Origin: Petunia secreta
Lineage: Eukaryota > Streptophyta > Magnoliopsida > Solanales > Solanaceae
Assembly (NCBI GenBank): GCA_029990175.1
Contig: JARKIP010000065.1
Location: 1,740,501 to 1,804,500 of the forward strand
DNA length: 64,000 nt
Direction: 5' to 3'
Every line of letters starts with the position of its first letter. The first letter of the stretch is position 1. The notes beneath the pieces are model-generated. The model did not search any database and was not told where the DNA came from. It saw nothing but the letters and a program-made list of their open reading frames with translations. The translations under genes were made by a program, and so were the position numbers. Shown here in pieces: positions 1-10,378 of this stretch.

Positions 1-660
1 CGTTTGCCAAAGATGTCTCCATAGTCTGTGTGAAGGTTTCATAATCAAATTCTTCAAAATATTCCACACCCTGATGCAATTCATCGGGTAATTCTTCATC
101 CACAATATCCTGCACACTGGATATGTCATTTTGGTATGCTTCATCCAATACATCATACCCCTCCACTCTTCCAACCGGCATGCCTTTTAAAATAACCCAC
201 CAATTTTCTTTAGCCTTGTTCTTGGCCTTATTTTTGCACCTTGGGTAAGGAACGTAGTACACTTGTTTCACGTTCTGAGAAACAATGAATGGATTGTAAT
301 GTGCATACCTTTTGGTGTGATTGACCTCAACTATATTGTATTTCGGATGCACCTTTGTACCTTTATGTGGGGTTGGATCAAACCACTCACACCGAAAGAG
401 CACCAATTTTTTACAAGGAGAACCATTAAAATTTAGCTCTAAAATTTTCTTGATCACACCATAGTAGTCAAAACTACCTTCACCTGTGCTTGCATTAACC
501 CACACCCCGCAATTAAAGGTTTTCTTCCCCATAGACCATTCTTCAGTATGAAACTTAAACCCATTTATAAAGTACTTAGACATCCGTTTGTACTTATAAA
601 TCGAGCCCAACGCTAAATCACAGAACAGTGGATGGTTGACTCCATTGACAGGATTGTACA
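1..660 (-). pseudogene. CACTA transposase C-terminal region, DUF4216 domain (incomplete)
   Basis: Reading the minus strand gives one open frame from about 660 to the window edge. It contains KYFINGFKFHTEEWS, NCGVWVNASTGEGSFDYYGV and LVLFRCEWFDPTPHKGTKV, in the order and spacing seen in the DUF4216 domain of plant CACTA transposons. The frame then runs into an acidic tail rich in D and E. I saw no stop in this stretch, unlike the N-terminal exons upstream. It is probably a separate exon, because 661-890 between it and the DUF4218 region is AT-rich and not coherent as protein. The function of DUF4216 is unknown. The 3' end is cut by the window, so completeness cannot be judged. Confidence 0.8.
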
Positions 661-892
661 CCTAAATGGTGTCATGGAAATTTATAAGTTAGAATATACG
701 TATCATAATTTGAAATAGAGTCTTCAAGACACGGTATGATTAAATAAAAAAATTCTTACGTATTCTCTAAACCAAGATGAGAAATTATCTGTAACAGCGT
801 CATGTCCAAAGCAACTTACATATAACCTGCTAGGCACGAGAAAAAACATCAGTTTAGTAATCGTCTTTGATGTTAACTGTATAAATTAACCA

Positions 893-1773
893 TTACCTGT
901 AAAAGAGCTGCACTTCGGGACAATTCAACAATACATGTGTCGTAGCTACTTTTCTATCGATGCTGTTGAATTCTTTTTGCGAACCCTGTTTTGATCCTCT
1001 ACCAGGATGATTGAATATGGAAAATTGCGGATACAATGCATTTCCACTCCCACAATCGTCATGCCGAATTGGCCTACTCCTTAGAGATGGCAAATCTTCC
1101 CCGAAATAATAGGAACAGAAATGGGTAGTTTCCTTAACAAGATATGCCTCGCATATCGACCCCTCAATTCTATTTCTATTTTTTTGCCGACCGCTGACAC
1201 TTACCGATAGTCCTGCACAACATATTGCATTATATAATTTGTACAATTTTTTTTTTTAAAAAACATTAAGCCACAAACTAACCTTTCGGTGGGATACATC
1301 CATCTACCTTGAACTGGACCCCCAAGCCTTGCTTCTTCCACTAGGTGCATAGGCAGATGTTCCACCACATTGAAGAAACCAGGGGAAAAGATCTTGGTCA
1401 ATTTAGTTAAGATCACAGGAATATTAGCTTCCATCATTATAATATTTTCTTCCCTCAATGTTCCAGAATACAAGTCTTTGAAAAAAACACTCATTTCTGT
1501 AAGGGCTTTCCAAATTATATCAGGTAACCCATTAAATGCAATTGGCAACAAGTTTTCCATGAAAACATGACAGTTATGGCTTTTCATTGCAATCAGCTTA
1601 CCTTCTGTCATGTCCATACATTTTGATATATTCGAAGTACAACCATCAGGAAACTTAATATTTTGTAGCCACTCACAAATCATTCTTCTCTCATCCAAGT
1701 CAAAAGTGTAATTAGCAGTCGGCTTTCGAACCTTTACCCATCTGATTCTAGGTGCAATTTCGGTCGACGACAA
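893..1773 (-). pseudogene. CACTA transposase middle region, DUF4218 domain
   Basis: The minus frame starting at 1773 reads MKSHNCHVFMENLLPIAF, then HLPMHLVEEARLGGPVQGRW and MYPTERLVCGLMFFKKK. These are hallmark blocks of DUF4218, the domain that follows Tnp2 in plant CACTA transposases. A second frame at 1246-893 continues with RIEGSICEAYLVKETTHFCS and YYFGEDLPSLRSRP, the usual C-terminal part of the same domain. The change of frame near 1200-1250 lies in a run of T residues (1249-1261, plus strand) and could be a frameshift or a short intron. The preceding Tnp2 region runs directly into this one. It is clearly transposon protein, with no host function implied. Confidence 0.82.
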
Positions 1774-2846
1774 TATGCCTGAATGTCTAACCTTGCCTTC
1801 AAGTTATCCTTTGTTTTGTTGTTTACATCCATCACAGTGTTAAAGACAACATCAAAACAAAAAAATTTAATGTGCATTGGATCAAGATTGTGTCGAAGAA
1901 GATTATCCTTTCAATAAGAAAGTTCCCAGAATATGCTTTGCTTCGTCCAATTGTGTGTAACACCAAAACCTGTGATTCTCGGCAATGGTTGTTGCTCCTT
2001 TGCCTTAGGATACCCCTGAACCCTGGCCCAAACTTCATGGTCATTCATCCTTTGTGGAGGGTCATTAATATCATTCTTACCCCTCATGAATGCACTAGTG
2101 TTTCTCCTAAACGGATGGTCATCTGGTAGAAACTAGAACCATGTGTGTTTACGTCCATTTTTCAAATAAAATGCTTTAGTGTCTTCCATACAAATAGGAC
2201 AAGAAAACTTACCAGCAGTGGACCAACCAGAAAACATTCCATACGCAGGAAAATCATTTATTTTCCACATCAAACAAGCATGCAAAATAAAATTTTGTTT
2301 AACAGAACAATCATATGTTTCAACACCTTCGTGCCGCAATATTTGCAACTCATCAATCAAAGGCTGCAAAAATACATCAATCGAGCTTTTTGGGTTACTA
2401 GGACCAAGGATAATGCAAGTCAGAAAAATATATGGACTTGTCATGCACATTTCTGAAGGTAGATTATACGGTGTGAAAAATACAGGCCAGCAAGAATACG
2501 GGGCTGCAGAGATAGCAAAAGGAATGAACTCATCAGAACTTAAACCCAACTGGATGTTTCTAGGTTCACTAGCAAATCCAGGATAAACCCTATCAAAATG
2601 CTTCCATGCTTCGCCATCAGATGGGTGACATAGAATACCTGGCTGTTTTGCACGTACATGATGCCATCTCATATGAGGAGCAGAGCTCATTGTCGCATAC
2701 AACCTCTTCAACCTTGGTATAAGAGGTAGGTTATGCATCGCTTTAACAGGGATCTTTTTCGTTTTAGCATTTCTGACCGGCTTATAACGAGCTTCACTAC
2801 AAAATTTACAAAATTCAAAACTCGAATATTCCTTATAGAATAACAT
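1774..2846 (-). pseudogene. CACTA transposase catalytic region (transposase family tnp2)
   Basis: The frame at 2846-2133 contains MRWHHVRAKQPGILCHPSDG, EAWKHFDRVYPGFASEPRNI, then QPLIDELQILRHEGVETYD and FPAYGMFSGWSTAGKFSCP. These match the conserved core of tnp2 transposases, the catalytic moiety that binds and cuts element ends. The conserved YNLP block and the cysteine pair (CPIC) are present. After 2133 the protein continues in shifted frames to about 1774, with a recognisable but broken downstream part (PDDHPFRR, ITGFGVTHNW-like, ARLDIQAYCRRP-like residues). The reading frame is therefore disrupted at least once. Upstream (2847-3103) the usual linker is short and contains stops. Confidence 0.82.
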
Positions 2847-3103
2847 GCAACCCTTCTTACAACAGTGAATTCTTTATGAAGATAACCCTAAAAATGAAAC
2901 CAATTTTTTTTAATCGTAGTACGAGGTAGGCAGCGCCAAGTTACTTAGGTTTAGTTCATTCAACAGTCCAATGATCTCATCCATGCCTCCTTGAGATATA
3001 TAATAATCTTATTTTATACTAAGCAACCTAACTGCAACGGACAATTTAGAATGGGCCGCCCCTCGTAAAATGGACGACTAGCTTCTTCCAACTTTTCGTA
3101 AAA

Positions 3104-3534
3104 TTACTTTGTCTCGTCATTTGGTAACTCCTCACAAGTAGGTTGAGATGGTTCCCCTTGGTACATCCCACATGCATCATTTATCATATCATGCATATGA
3201 TAGTTATACCCAACATATGCAACGCTAACCCCTACATATTCATTTTGGTTGTTGACCTCATCGACACTAGGGTTAGACTCTTCATGTGCAGTCCACACAA
3301 AATAATTGGGCATAAATCCTTTTTTGTAAAGATGTAGAACAACGACATATATTCGATGCACGTTGCTACACTTGCATTTCAAACAAGGACATTTGATTTT
3401 ATAATCGCTCATATATTCCGGGAGAAATTTAGCTTTACAATAAAGCGCTCAACCCCGTCTACGAATGATTTCTACAAACCCATATTTTCATAAAATCTAT
3501 TATACATCCAACTACGATTTTCACCGAATTCCAT
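3104..3534 (-). pseudogene. CACTA transposase N-terminus, transposase-associated domain
   Basis: An ATG at minus position 3534 opens with MEFGENRSWMYNRFYENMG, similar to the usual start of the transposase-associated domain of plant CACTA proteins. It meets an in-frame TAG near 3472, then reads on as KSFVDGVERFI. A frame change follows to MSDYKIKCPCLKCKCSNVHR, which carries the typical cysteine cluster (CPCLKCKC), and a tail rich in N and E. At least one stop and one frameshift lie within the first 60 codons, so this exon cannot make the normal N-terminus. The domain is found only with CACTA transposases, which supports the element call. Confidence 0.72.
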
Positions 3535-4219
3535 CTACACAAAGGTTATAGATAAATATATTTAGAATAAGCCAATAAATTTATCACTTGTACACTAGTT
3601 GTTTTTAAATTTTATTAACTTTGCTCATTAAATCTTCCCTCGTTCACTAATCAACCATTATTATGCACAATTGAATTTTTCAGTTACAACTATTTCCATA
3701 TCATTCAAATTTGAGGGATAATAATAATAAAAATTATTTAATAATTTTCTAAGCCTATATATTTCCAAATTATTTTTCTAAGGCTAAACTAAGGCTAAAC
3801 AAGTATTTCTAAATTATTTTCTAAATTTCTTTAACTAAGGCTAAACAAGTATTTCCAAATTATTTTACAATTACAATTATTTCCTAATTATATTTCTTTC
3901 TCAAATCACAATTAGGATAACAATTCCCAAGCATTCATGTACAATAAATTTTCATGAATTTATATTAAAACTAATTCATTTGAGGGTTCCATAATAATAA
4001 AAATCATAACGTATAAGAAAAGTGTAATAGAAATATTTACCTTAATGGGGACGGGCTTGCAATGGATTGAACGAGAAAAAAAATTGGAATCGCTGGGGAG
4101 AGGGACGAGGCGGAGGCAGCGATGGGAAGAAGGGGATTTTGTTAGGGGAGAAGGGTTCTGTGAAGATTGTGCGACTTGTTATGTGGAAGGAGTATATTTT
4201 TTATTTACTACACGGAGAA

Positions 4220-4757
4220 GGAATTCCCTCGCCATTAATCTGATAGGTCTGCAGTTTTTTTATTGGCGGAAATTCCCAAGCCAATCAGGAAAGAGAAAAA
4301 AATAAAAGAAAAGGATAAATCAAATTCATACTAAGGAGGTGGGAAATGACCCGAATTGAAGGGCTCTTCTTTCTTTGATTTTAAAAGAAGGTGAGAGCCA
4401 TGCTACTCTAGGCTCGCTTCGCTTCTTCAAGCTCCGCCCCTTCTTTCAAAAAAGAGCGCTAACGAGCAAGAAAACGGATGCGCTAAGGCGCAATAGCTTC
4501 TCCTTCACCTTGGCGAGGGAATTCCTAAGCCATTAATTTATTTTTAATAATTTTGACGAGGGAATTCCCAAGCAGCATAGGAGGGGAAATTTAAAATTTT
4601 ATTACCTGGCGAGGGAATTCCCAAGCCGATCTAAAAAGTTTATTTTTTTTTTACTTTGGGCGAGCGAAAGTAGCTGTTTGGTGAGGGAATTCCTTCTCCA
4701 AAATTGGAGAAGAAATTCCTTCTCCAATTTTTGGAGAAGGAATTCCCTCGCCAAACA
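4220..4757. repeat. CACTA subterminal repeats with core GAGGGAATTCC, in both orientations
   Basis: A motif close to GGCGAGGGAATTCCCAAGCC recurs at about 4220-4233 (inverted), 4265-4282, 4512-4531, 4555-4573, 4608-4627, 4680-4693 and 4739-4752 (inverted). Variation is confined mainly to the ends. Clustered short repeats of this sort inside the terminus are the known binding sites for the accessory protein (TNPA in En/Spm) that brings transposon ends together. The last two copies lie in an inverted repeat (4674-4757) whose arms are CTGTTTGGTGAGGG and its near complement, joined by repeated TTCTCCAAAA-type sequence. Confidence 0.8.
4380..4505. other. GC-richer segment inside the CACTA 5' region, possibly organelle-derived
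   Basis: This stretch differs from its AT-rich surroundings. It contains CTCGCTTCGCTTCTTCAAGC, and GAGCGCTAACGAGCAAG followed by GGATGCGCTAAGGCGC. The style is reminiscent of plant mitochondrial intergenic DNA, but I cannot run a comparison. No protein is evident. It could equally be ordinary element sequence. Confidence 0.25.
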
Positions 4758-4777
4758 GTCCCTCGGAATACTTCTTA

Positions 4778-4789
4778 TTTCTAGTAGTG
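4778..4789 (-). repeat. CACTA terminal inverted repeat (5' end of the element)
   Basis: The plus strand reads TTTCTAGTAGTG, which on the element strand is CACTACTAGAAA. It sits immediately outside the subterminal repeats, in the position and orientation expected for the transposon's 5' terminus. The 3 bp after it (AGA, 4790-4792) would be one copy of the target duplication. Confidence 0.85.
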
Positions 4790-6439
4790 AGAGATAACAG
4801 GTGACTCGTATAAGAAGTTACCAAGCTATTTGCAAATCTGGGATCAATCATAAGACTACATAATGCAGCATAATGGAGCTTCCTTTACAATTTATTACTC
4901 TTCATACAACAATTAAAGGATAGAGGTACTCCAGGCCAACAATAGTAGTTGATGGCAGCTTCCTAAGGGATAATATGGAGGGACATACATCATTGCTTGC
5001 GCACAAGATGCAGGAGGTAAGCTAAACATAATTTGAGAGAGAACATTTATTGACTTACTTAACTTAAGCATATTAGCATAACTATTCAGAGAATAAAGTT
5101 TATTTATGTTGCTAATAAATCATAATTTTCTTTATACATGACAAATCCTACTCCTATCATATCCAATTATTGATTCAAAAAATGACACATCATATGAATG
5201 GTTCTTTGAATTCTTCACAGAAGCATACAGACTAAGGGTTGGGATGTGCATTATTGTTTTTATAGGAACGACAACATTCACAATGCAACTTCTAGAGTAT
5301 ATCTAGAGGTGCCGCATTGTATTTGTATATTCCATTTATGAAACAACATAAGAGTTAAGTTCAATAAAAACCAAAAATAAATTTCATCAACATTATTTTC
5401 ATTAGTTAGAGCATACACTAATAAAGAATTCGACACCCATGTGGCTAGTATATAGGCTATTGATAACAAAATGAGACAATACTTGGTCACTGCAGGATAC
5501 CTGAGATAGTCCTGTGCATATTCCATTGCAAACAGAACCATCACCATAACCTCAAACATTGCAAAATTAGTGAACTCGAGAATAAGGAATGTACGAATCC
5601 TCCCAATACATAATTTTCTTGACTATTTGATGCACGTGGTACATGAACGAAATTTCAAAGATAAGATGGAAGCCTTGAGAACACGTAAGAAGCTGAAGCT
5701 GCCCAAGAAGTATAAATATTTCTTTAAACTAAGCATCATAGCATCAAAGAGCATAACCGCATGAAGCACTTGAATATATCTTTACAAAGAGCACTACTAT
5801 CACATTAAAATAACTGCATATTGTCTGTTGTATTTTTTACCAGCACTGATGGAATTTTTGTTTAACAAAAATGTAGGTATTGCCTTAAACTGAGTTCTTC
5901 CATTCAGTAATTGATGGTGCAACAACCTATGCAGCGTCTTTGGCTAAAAAACATGCACTCGTCGGAGGTTCCAACTAAATGAGATTCCATGTCCACACGC
6001 CTTGGCAGTGTTAGATAAATTCAACTTGTTTACGTACCCATGTTGTTGTGAATTCTCACCAGGGAGAACTTCATTCCGACATACGAAACACCAGTATATT
6101 ATCCACAGGATGAAAGTAAATGGTAGATTCCCGAGGAGGTTCATCACGTGAGGTACTACCACCAAGGAGGAGAATATAACTCCGAAGGCCTAAGCAGAGA
6201 AGATACAAATCATCTTAGGAATCATTCCCTATTAAAGTTAAATTTAGTTCTGGACAGTGTGGAAGGAAGAGCCACAAGCGCAGAACATGTAAAAATCTCC
6301 TCAAGGAGTCTTGACTTATCTTATTCATTCAATTTCATTTTATCCACTTAATTTCAATTAATTTTCATTTGACATGTTAAGGAATAAAACTTATATATCA
6401 TGTTGGTGTTTGAGTGGTTTTGATTTCTTCTTGACGCAT
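4790..6439. other. AT-rich intergenic DNA flanking the CACTA element
   Basis: No gene with an intact frame is visible. The only coherent protein-like signal is the hydrophobic, broken minus-strand reading listed separately (5278-6330). No terminal repeats or tandem arrays were seen until about 6440. Confidence 0.5.
5278..6330 (-). pseudogene. Possible fossil of a multi-pass membrane protein gene (unrecognised)
   Basis: Minus-strand frames here give several hydrophobic stretches. One, near 6165-6080, contains LLGNLPFTFILWIIYWCFVC. Another at 5559-5278 contains YCLILLSIAYILATWVSNS. Between them is a stretch resembling a third hydrophobic segment, with single stops. The segments lie in the same direction, spaced as decayed exons might be. 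I do not recognise the family and found no splice pattern that restores a gene. Low-complexity AT-rich DNA can also give hydrophobic translations by chance, so this is weak. No host function is claimed. Confidence 0.18.
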
Positions 6440-6888
6440 ATTATTCTTTCAATATTATTGTCAACGTTGTTGCAACACAGTTAAAGTAGTACACTATTGG
6501 GGTATACAAAATACTAAAGAGTATATAATAGAAAAGTATTTTTTTTGTTAAGTTGGTCTCAACACTGGTGTAACACAGTAAAGTAGTATACTAGTGGATT
6601 ATACAATATACTAAAAAGGTATACCATAGAAAAATATTATTTATGAACTTATCGTCAAGCCTGGTGCAAAACAGTTAAGTGGTATACCTTTTTGCTATAA
6701 AAAGTACAATTGTATACAATAGAAAAATATTTTATGTCATGTTATTATCAAGGCTGGTACTACATAGTTAAGGTGGTATAACATTGGGTTATACAACAAA
6801 CTAAAAGAGTATACAACAGAAAAATATTTTTTGTTACATTAGTCTCAATATTACTGCAACACAGTTAAAGTGGTATACAATATACTAT
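6440..6888. repeat. Minisatellite, about 90-100-bp units, four full copies and a partial
   Basis: A unit beginning near ACACAGTTAAAGTGGTATAC and continuing with ATACAATATACTAAAAGAG, a block like AGAAAAATATTTTTTGTT, and GTCTCAACACTGGTG recurs at about 6475, 6573, 6669, 6772 and 6859. Copies differ by substitutions and small indels, so the array is old. The last copy is interrupted after ATACAATATACTA by the poly(A) end of the LINE. No protein is encoded. Confidence 0.8.
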
Positions 6889-7096
6889 TTTTTGGTAAGT
6901 AAATAAATTTTATTACCAAATGAACGTTATACAACATAGAAACAACGAGCATCACCCAAACTGGACATTTGCCCCAGTTTAGGTGTATCCTACATGCTAC
7001 TCATACTACTCTACTCATATTACTGGTACATGGGTAGTAATTTAGTCTGTTTAGTATTCCAGCTAGCTTTGGTCTAATCTTTGCTCGATAGAACAC

Positions 7097-10000
7097 CTAC
7101 TGTATAATCAGCCTCAACATTGCTTCTTGTGTTCTGTGTTTACCTTGAAACAGTCTTGTATTCCTCTCTTTCCACAATTGGTATACTGCAGCTGCCAGCA
7201 CCATCTTGTATATCTCTGCTTTCCCATTGCTTCTTCTACAGTATGTTTGTACCCATCTGACTTCATCTTCCCATGTCATTGAAGCCCTAGATATACCCTG
7301 CCATTGCAGAAGTTTCTCCCACAGCACCTTGCTTACCTCACAATCAAAGAACATATGTTGTGTAGTCACATTTTGCTCCCTGCACATGGGGCATTCAAGT
7401 GTGACTTCCATCCCCCATTGGCTCAGCCTATCCTTCGTATAAAGCTTGTTATGCAATGCTAGCCGTAGCATAAACGCCTATTTTGGAGCTCCTTGATTCC
7501 TGCATACCAGCTTTATCCATGGCACTTTTTGAAACTTCCCCTGCATTTGTTAGTATATCTTCTTGATTGAAAATTTGTTCATTTTCATAGTGTGATCCCA
7601 TGGTATGTTGGCTGCTTCCAGGTACTTTCCGGCTTTGAAGATTTTCTGGACTACCTATGAAACACTCTTTTGCATCACTTCCTCTATTGGCCTGCCTTTC
7701 ACATAGTAAGTGTGTACCCAGATCACCCATAGCTTCTCTTTCTTTTTGCTTATACTCCACAGCAGTTTACACACAACAGCTTTGTTCCATACTAAAATGT
7801 TTGGGATGTTTAAACCTCCAGCTGACTGTGGCTAGCACACTTTCTCCCAGGCTAGTAAGGCTTTTTTGCTTGCCTCTGCATTCCCTGTCCACAGAAATTT
7901 CCTACACACCCTGTCAATGAACTCTATTATCTTCTTGGGTAGGACAAACACTTGTGCCCAGAACATCTGTATTGCTACCAGGATACTCTTGACTAGTTGG
8001 CCTCGGCCAGCATTGGCATCTTTGCTGTCTATGAGGTTATTCTACCTAGCATCTTTTCAATAAGGGGCTCACATTGTAGTACTGACAGTCTCTTTGAGCT
8101 CAGGGGGTACCCTTAAGTACCTAAATGGTAGCTCACCTTTTGTAAATCCCAAAACTTCTAGGATTTGGCTTTGTATCTCTTGCCTGACCCCCACCCCCCA
8201 AAATAGATAGAGCTCTTGTTGGGGTTGGCATGCAGGCCTGATGTTCTAGAGAATTCTTGGAACTTGTCATGCAGCAGCTTCACAGAGTTGACTTCCCCTT
8301 TGCAAAATAGTAACAACTCATCAAAACCTTGTTGTACCAGCCCAACTTGGCACATCTTGGGTGGTACTTGAACAGTTTGTTGTGCCTCAGGGTTTTCAGC
8401 ATTCTACTCAAGTATTCCATAGCTAGTACAAAGAGGAAGGTAGACATAGGATCTCCCTGCCTTAACCCTTTTATGCTTTGAAAGGCTTTGTTGGCTTTCC
8501 ATTTATAAAGATAGAGTATGTTACTGTTGTTAAACAGGCCATAATCCAATTTACAAAGATTGCTGGGAAAGCTAGATGATCCAGTATCAGTTTTATAAAA
8601 GCCTACTCCACAGAATCATAAGCCTTTTGCATATCTACTTTCAACATACACCTTGGAGAGGTGCCCTTTCTGCCATACCCCTTGATTAGTTCATGGCTCA
8701 TTTTGATGTTATCTCCTATAACCCGACCAGGAACAAAAGCTGCTTGTGTATTATCCACTAAGTCATCCATAACTACTTGCATTCTGGTAGTCAGAACTTT
8801 TGAAATGATCTTGTAGAGGACTGTGCAGCATGAAATAGGCTTATACTCTCTTATAGAGGAGGGGTGCATCGCCTTTGGGATCAGGGTGATTGCTGTACAG
8901 TTTATAGCCTTGTTCATGCTGGCTGTTCTGAAGAAATCTTGTACAACACTTATTATGTCTTCTCCAACTGTGTGCCATTCTTTTTTGAAAAAATGAGCAT
9001 TGAACCCATCTATCCCTGGTGCTTTCTGATCATCTATGCCCTGCACTGCTGCTAATAATTCCTCTCTAGTGACAGGTTTTATGAGTTGCTACTTTTGATG
9101 GGTACCGAGGGAGCTGCCTTCTTTGAAAATACTAGGGTTAACAGCATGTCTGCCAGCTGAGCACCCCAGTAACTTGTGATTGAAGCCCAAGACTTCCTCC
9201 TCAATTTCCTTGTCACTTTGTAGCATCTTTCCTGCTGCATTCATAAGAGCGCTGATGTTATTTTGTGCTTGTCTAATCTTCATGCAAGCAAAGAAATAGG
9301 CCGTGTTCAGATATCCTGCTCTCAACCATTGCACTCTTGATTTTTGTTTGAAAATGCTTTCCTCAATGACACTCCATTTTTCAAGTTGTTCTTTCATTTC
9401 TTTTTCTGCCTGGTACATGTCTGGGTGGTTATTTGCTCCTCTCATCTTAGCTTGTATGTTACTGAGCTCATTTATGTAGTATTTGATCTTGGCTGCCACC
9501 CCTGCATGTTCCTTCATAGATAAACCTTTCATTCCAGTTTTCACCTATTTTAGTTTGTGCCAGACACTTTGCATTGAGTAGTAATGTGTCTGTTTGTTCC
9601 AGGCTGCTTCAACTACCTTCTGGAAGTCAGTGTGATTGGCCAGGTAGTTATAGAATCTGAAGGGGCTTGGGCCTCTTTGTGGTGCTACTCCCAGATTGAT
9701 ACACAGAGGGCTATGGTCAGAGAACTGAGGATCTATAGCTATGCCCTCCAGATAGGGCCATTCTTGTGCCCATTTTGCATTAGCTATGATCCAATCTATC
9801 TTGCTATGGGTGTGGACATTTTTCCAGGTGTGCTTCCTTCCCACTGTCTTCAGTTCCAGCATCCCAGTGTCCTGTAGGAAGTCTCTATAATCCTTAAGCT
9901 CAGCCTCCTGTACTGGACTGTCTCCAAGTCTGTCATCTGCATGTAGAACAGCATTGAAGTCCCCCATCATCACCCATGATGTCTACTGAATAGCTTCTAT

Positions 10001-10378
10001 ATTTCTTAACTCACTCCATAGTTCTTTCCTATCCTGCATTGTATGCAGCCCATACACAGCTGTCAGCTCAAATACCATGCTCAGATTGGGAATACTGACT
10101 CTGCCATGTATGAATTGTTGGTGAGCTTTCAGTTCATGGTAGTCCACCAGCCTAGGGTTCCACAATATCCAAATTCTACCCTTGTTCCCAGTGTTATAGT
10201 TGGCACTCCATTGCCAGCTTCTGGCAATTTTATTTATTATTGTGCTAGCACTCTTCTCCTTGACCCTATGTTCTACTATAGCTATTATAACTACATTATT
10301 ATCAGTGAGAAAGGCTTTTAGCTCTTTTTGCTTGTATATTCTGTTTGCTCCTCTCACATTCCATGTTATGAGCTTTAT
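7097..10378 (-). pseudogene. LINE ORF2: endonuclease, reverse transcriptase and zf-RVT, broken
   Basis: The protein starts with KLITWNVRGANR at about 10375, the usual endonuclease opening. The first codon is ATA where an ATG is expected. The endonuclease part (10357-9545) includes MMGDFNAVLHADDRL and QFSDHSPLCI, both catalytic blocks. A linker (9544-9089) contains SRVQWLRAGYLNTAYFFA. The reverse transcriptase core (9046-8158) contains DQKAPGIDGF, AAFVPGRVIGDNI, KVDMQKAYDSVE and KGLRQGDPMS. Where FADDL is expected it reads FDEL (8325-8314), so one catalytic aspartate is lost. A zf-RVT domain (7471-7097) with CPMC and a later cysteine ends it. The frame changes near 9980, 9545, 9070, 8560, 8340 and 7480. 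Confidence 0.88.

Larger units (their letters stand above)
1..4789 (-). mobile_element. CACTA (En/Spm, CMC) DNA transposon, 5' part, truncated by the window edge
   Basis: On the minus strand the order from high to low coordinate is: terminal repeat (4778-4789), subterminal repeats (4220-4757), a transposase-associated N-terminal domain (about 3534-3104), a Tnp2-type transposase (2846-1774), a DUF4218 region (1773-893) and a DUF4216 region (660-1). This is the usual domain order of plant CACTA TNPD genes. The plus-strand end reads TTTCTAGTAGTG, the reverse complement of CACTACTAGAAA, a typical CACTA terminus. The other terminus lies outside the window, so the 3-bp target duplication cannot be checked. 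Stops and frameshifts in the N-terminal and Tnp2 regions suggest the copy no longer encodes an active transposase. It could still be mobilised in trans if both ends are intact. Confidence 0.88.

Noticed and set aside
4045..4305. Plus-strand 86-codon frame with arginine-rich sequence
   Set aside because: It lies in the CACTA 5' region, overlaps the subterminal repeats and has no known domain. It is probably chance or part of the element's non-coding leader.
4220..4757. Regularly recurring 20-bp motif that could look like a CRISPR-like array
   Set aside because: Copies occur in both orientations with irregular spacing of 30 to 250 bp, in plant nuclear DNA just inside a CACTA terminus. They are transposon subterminal repeats.
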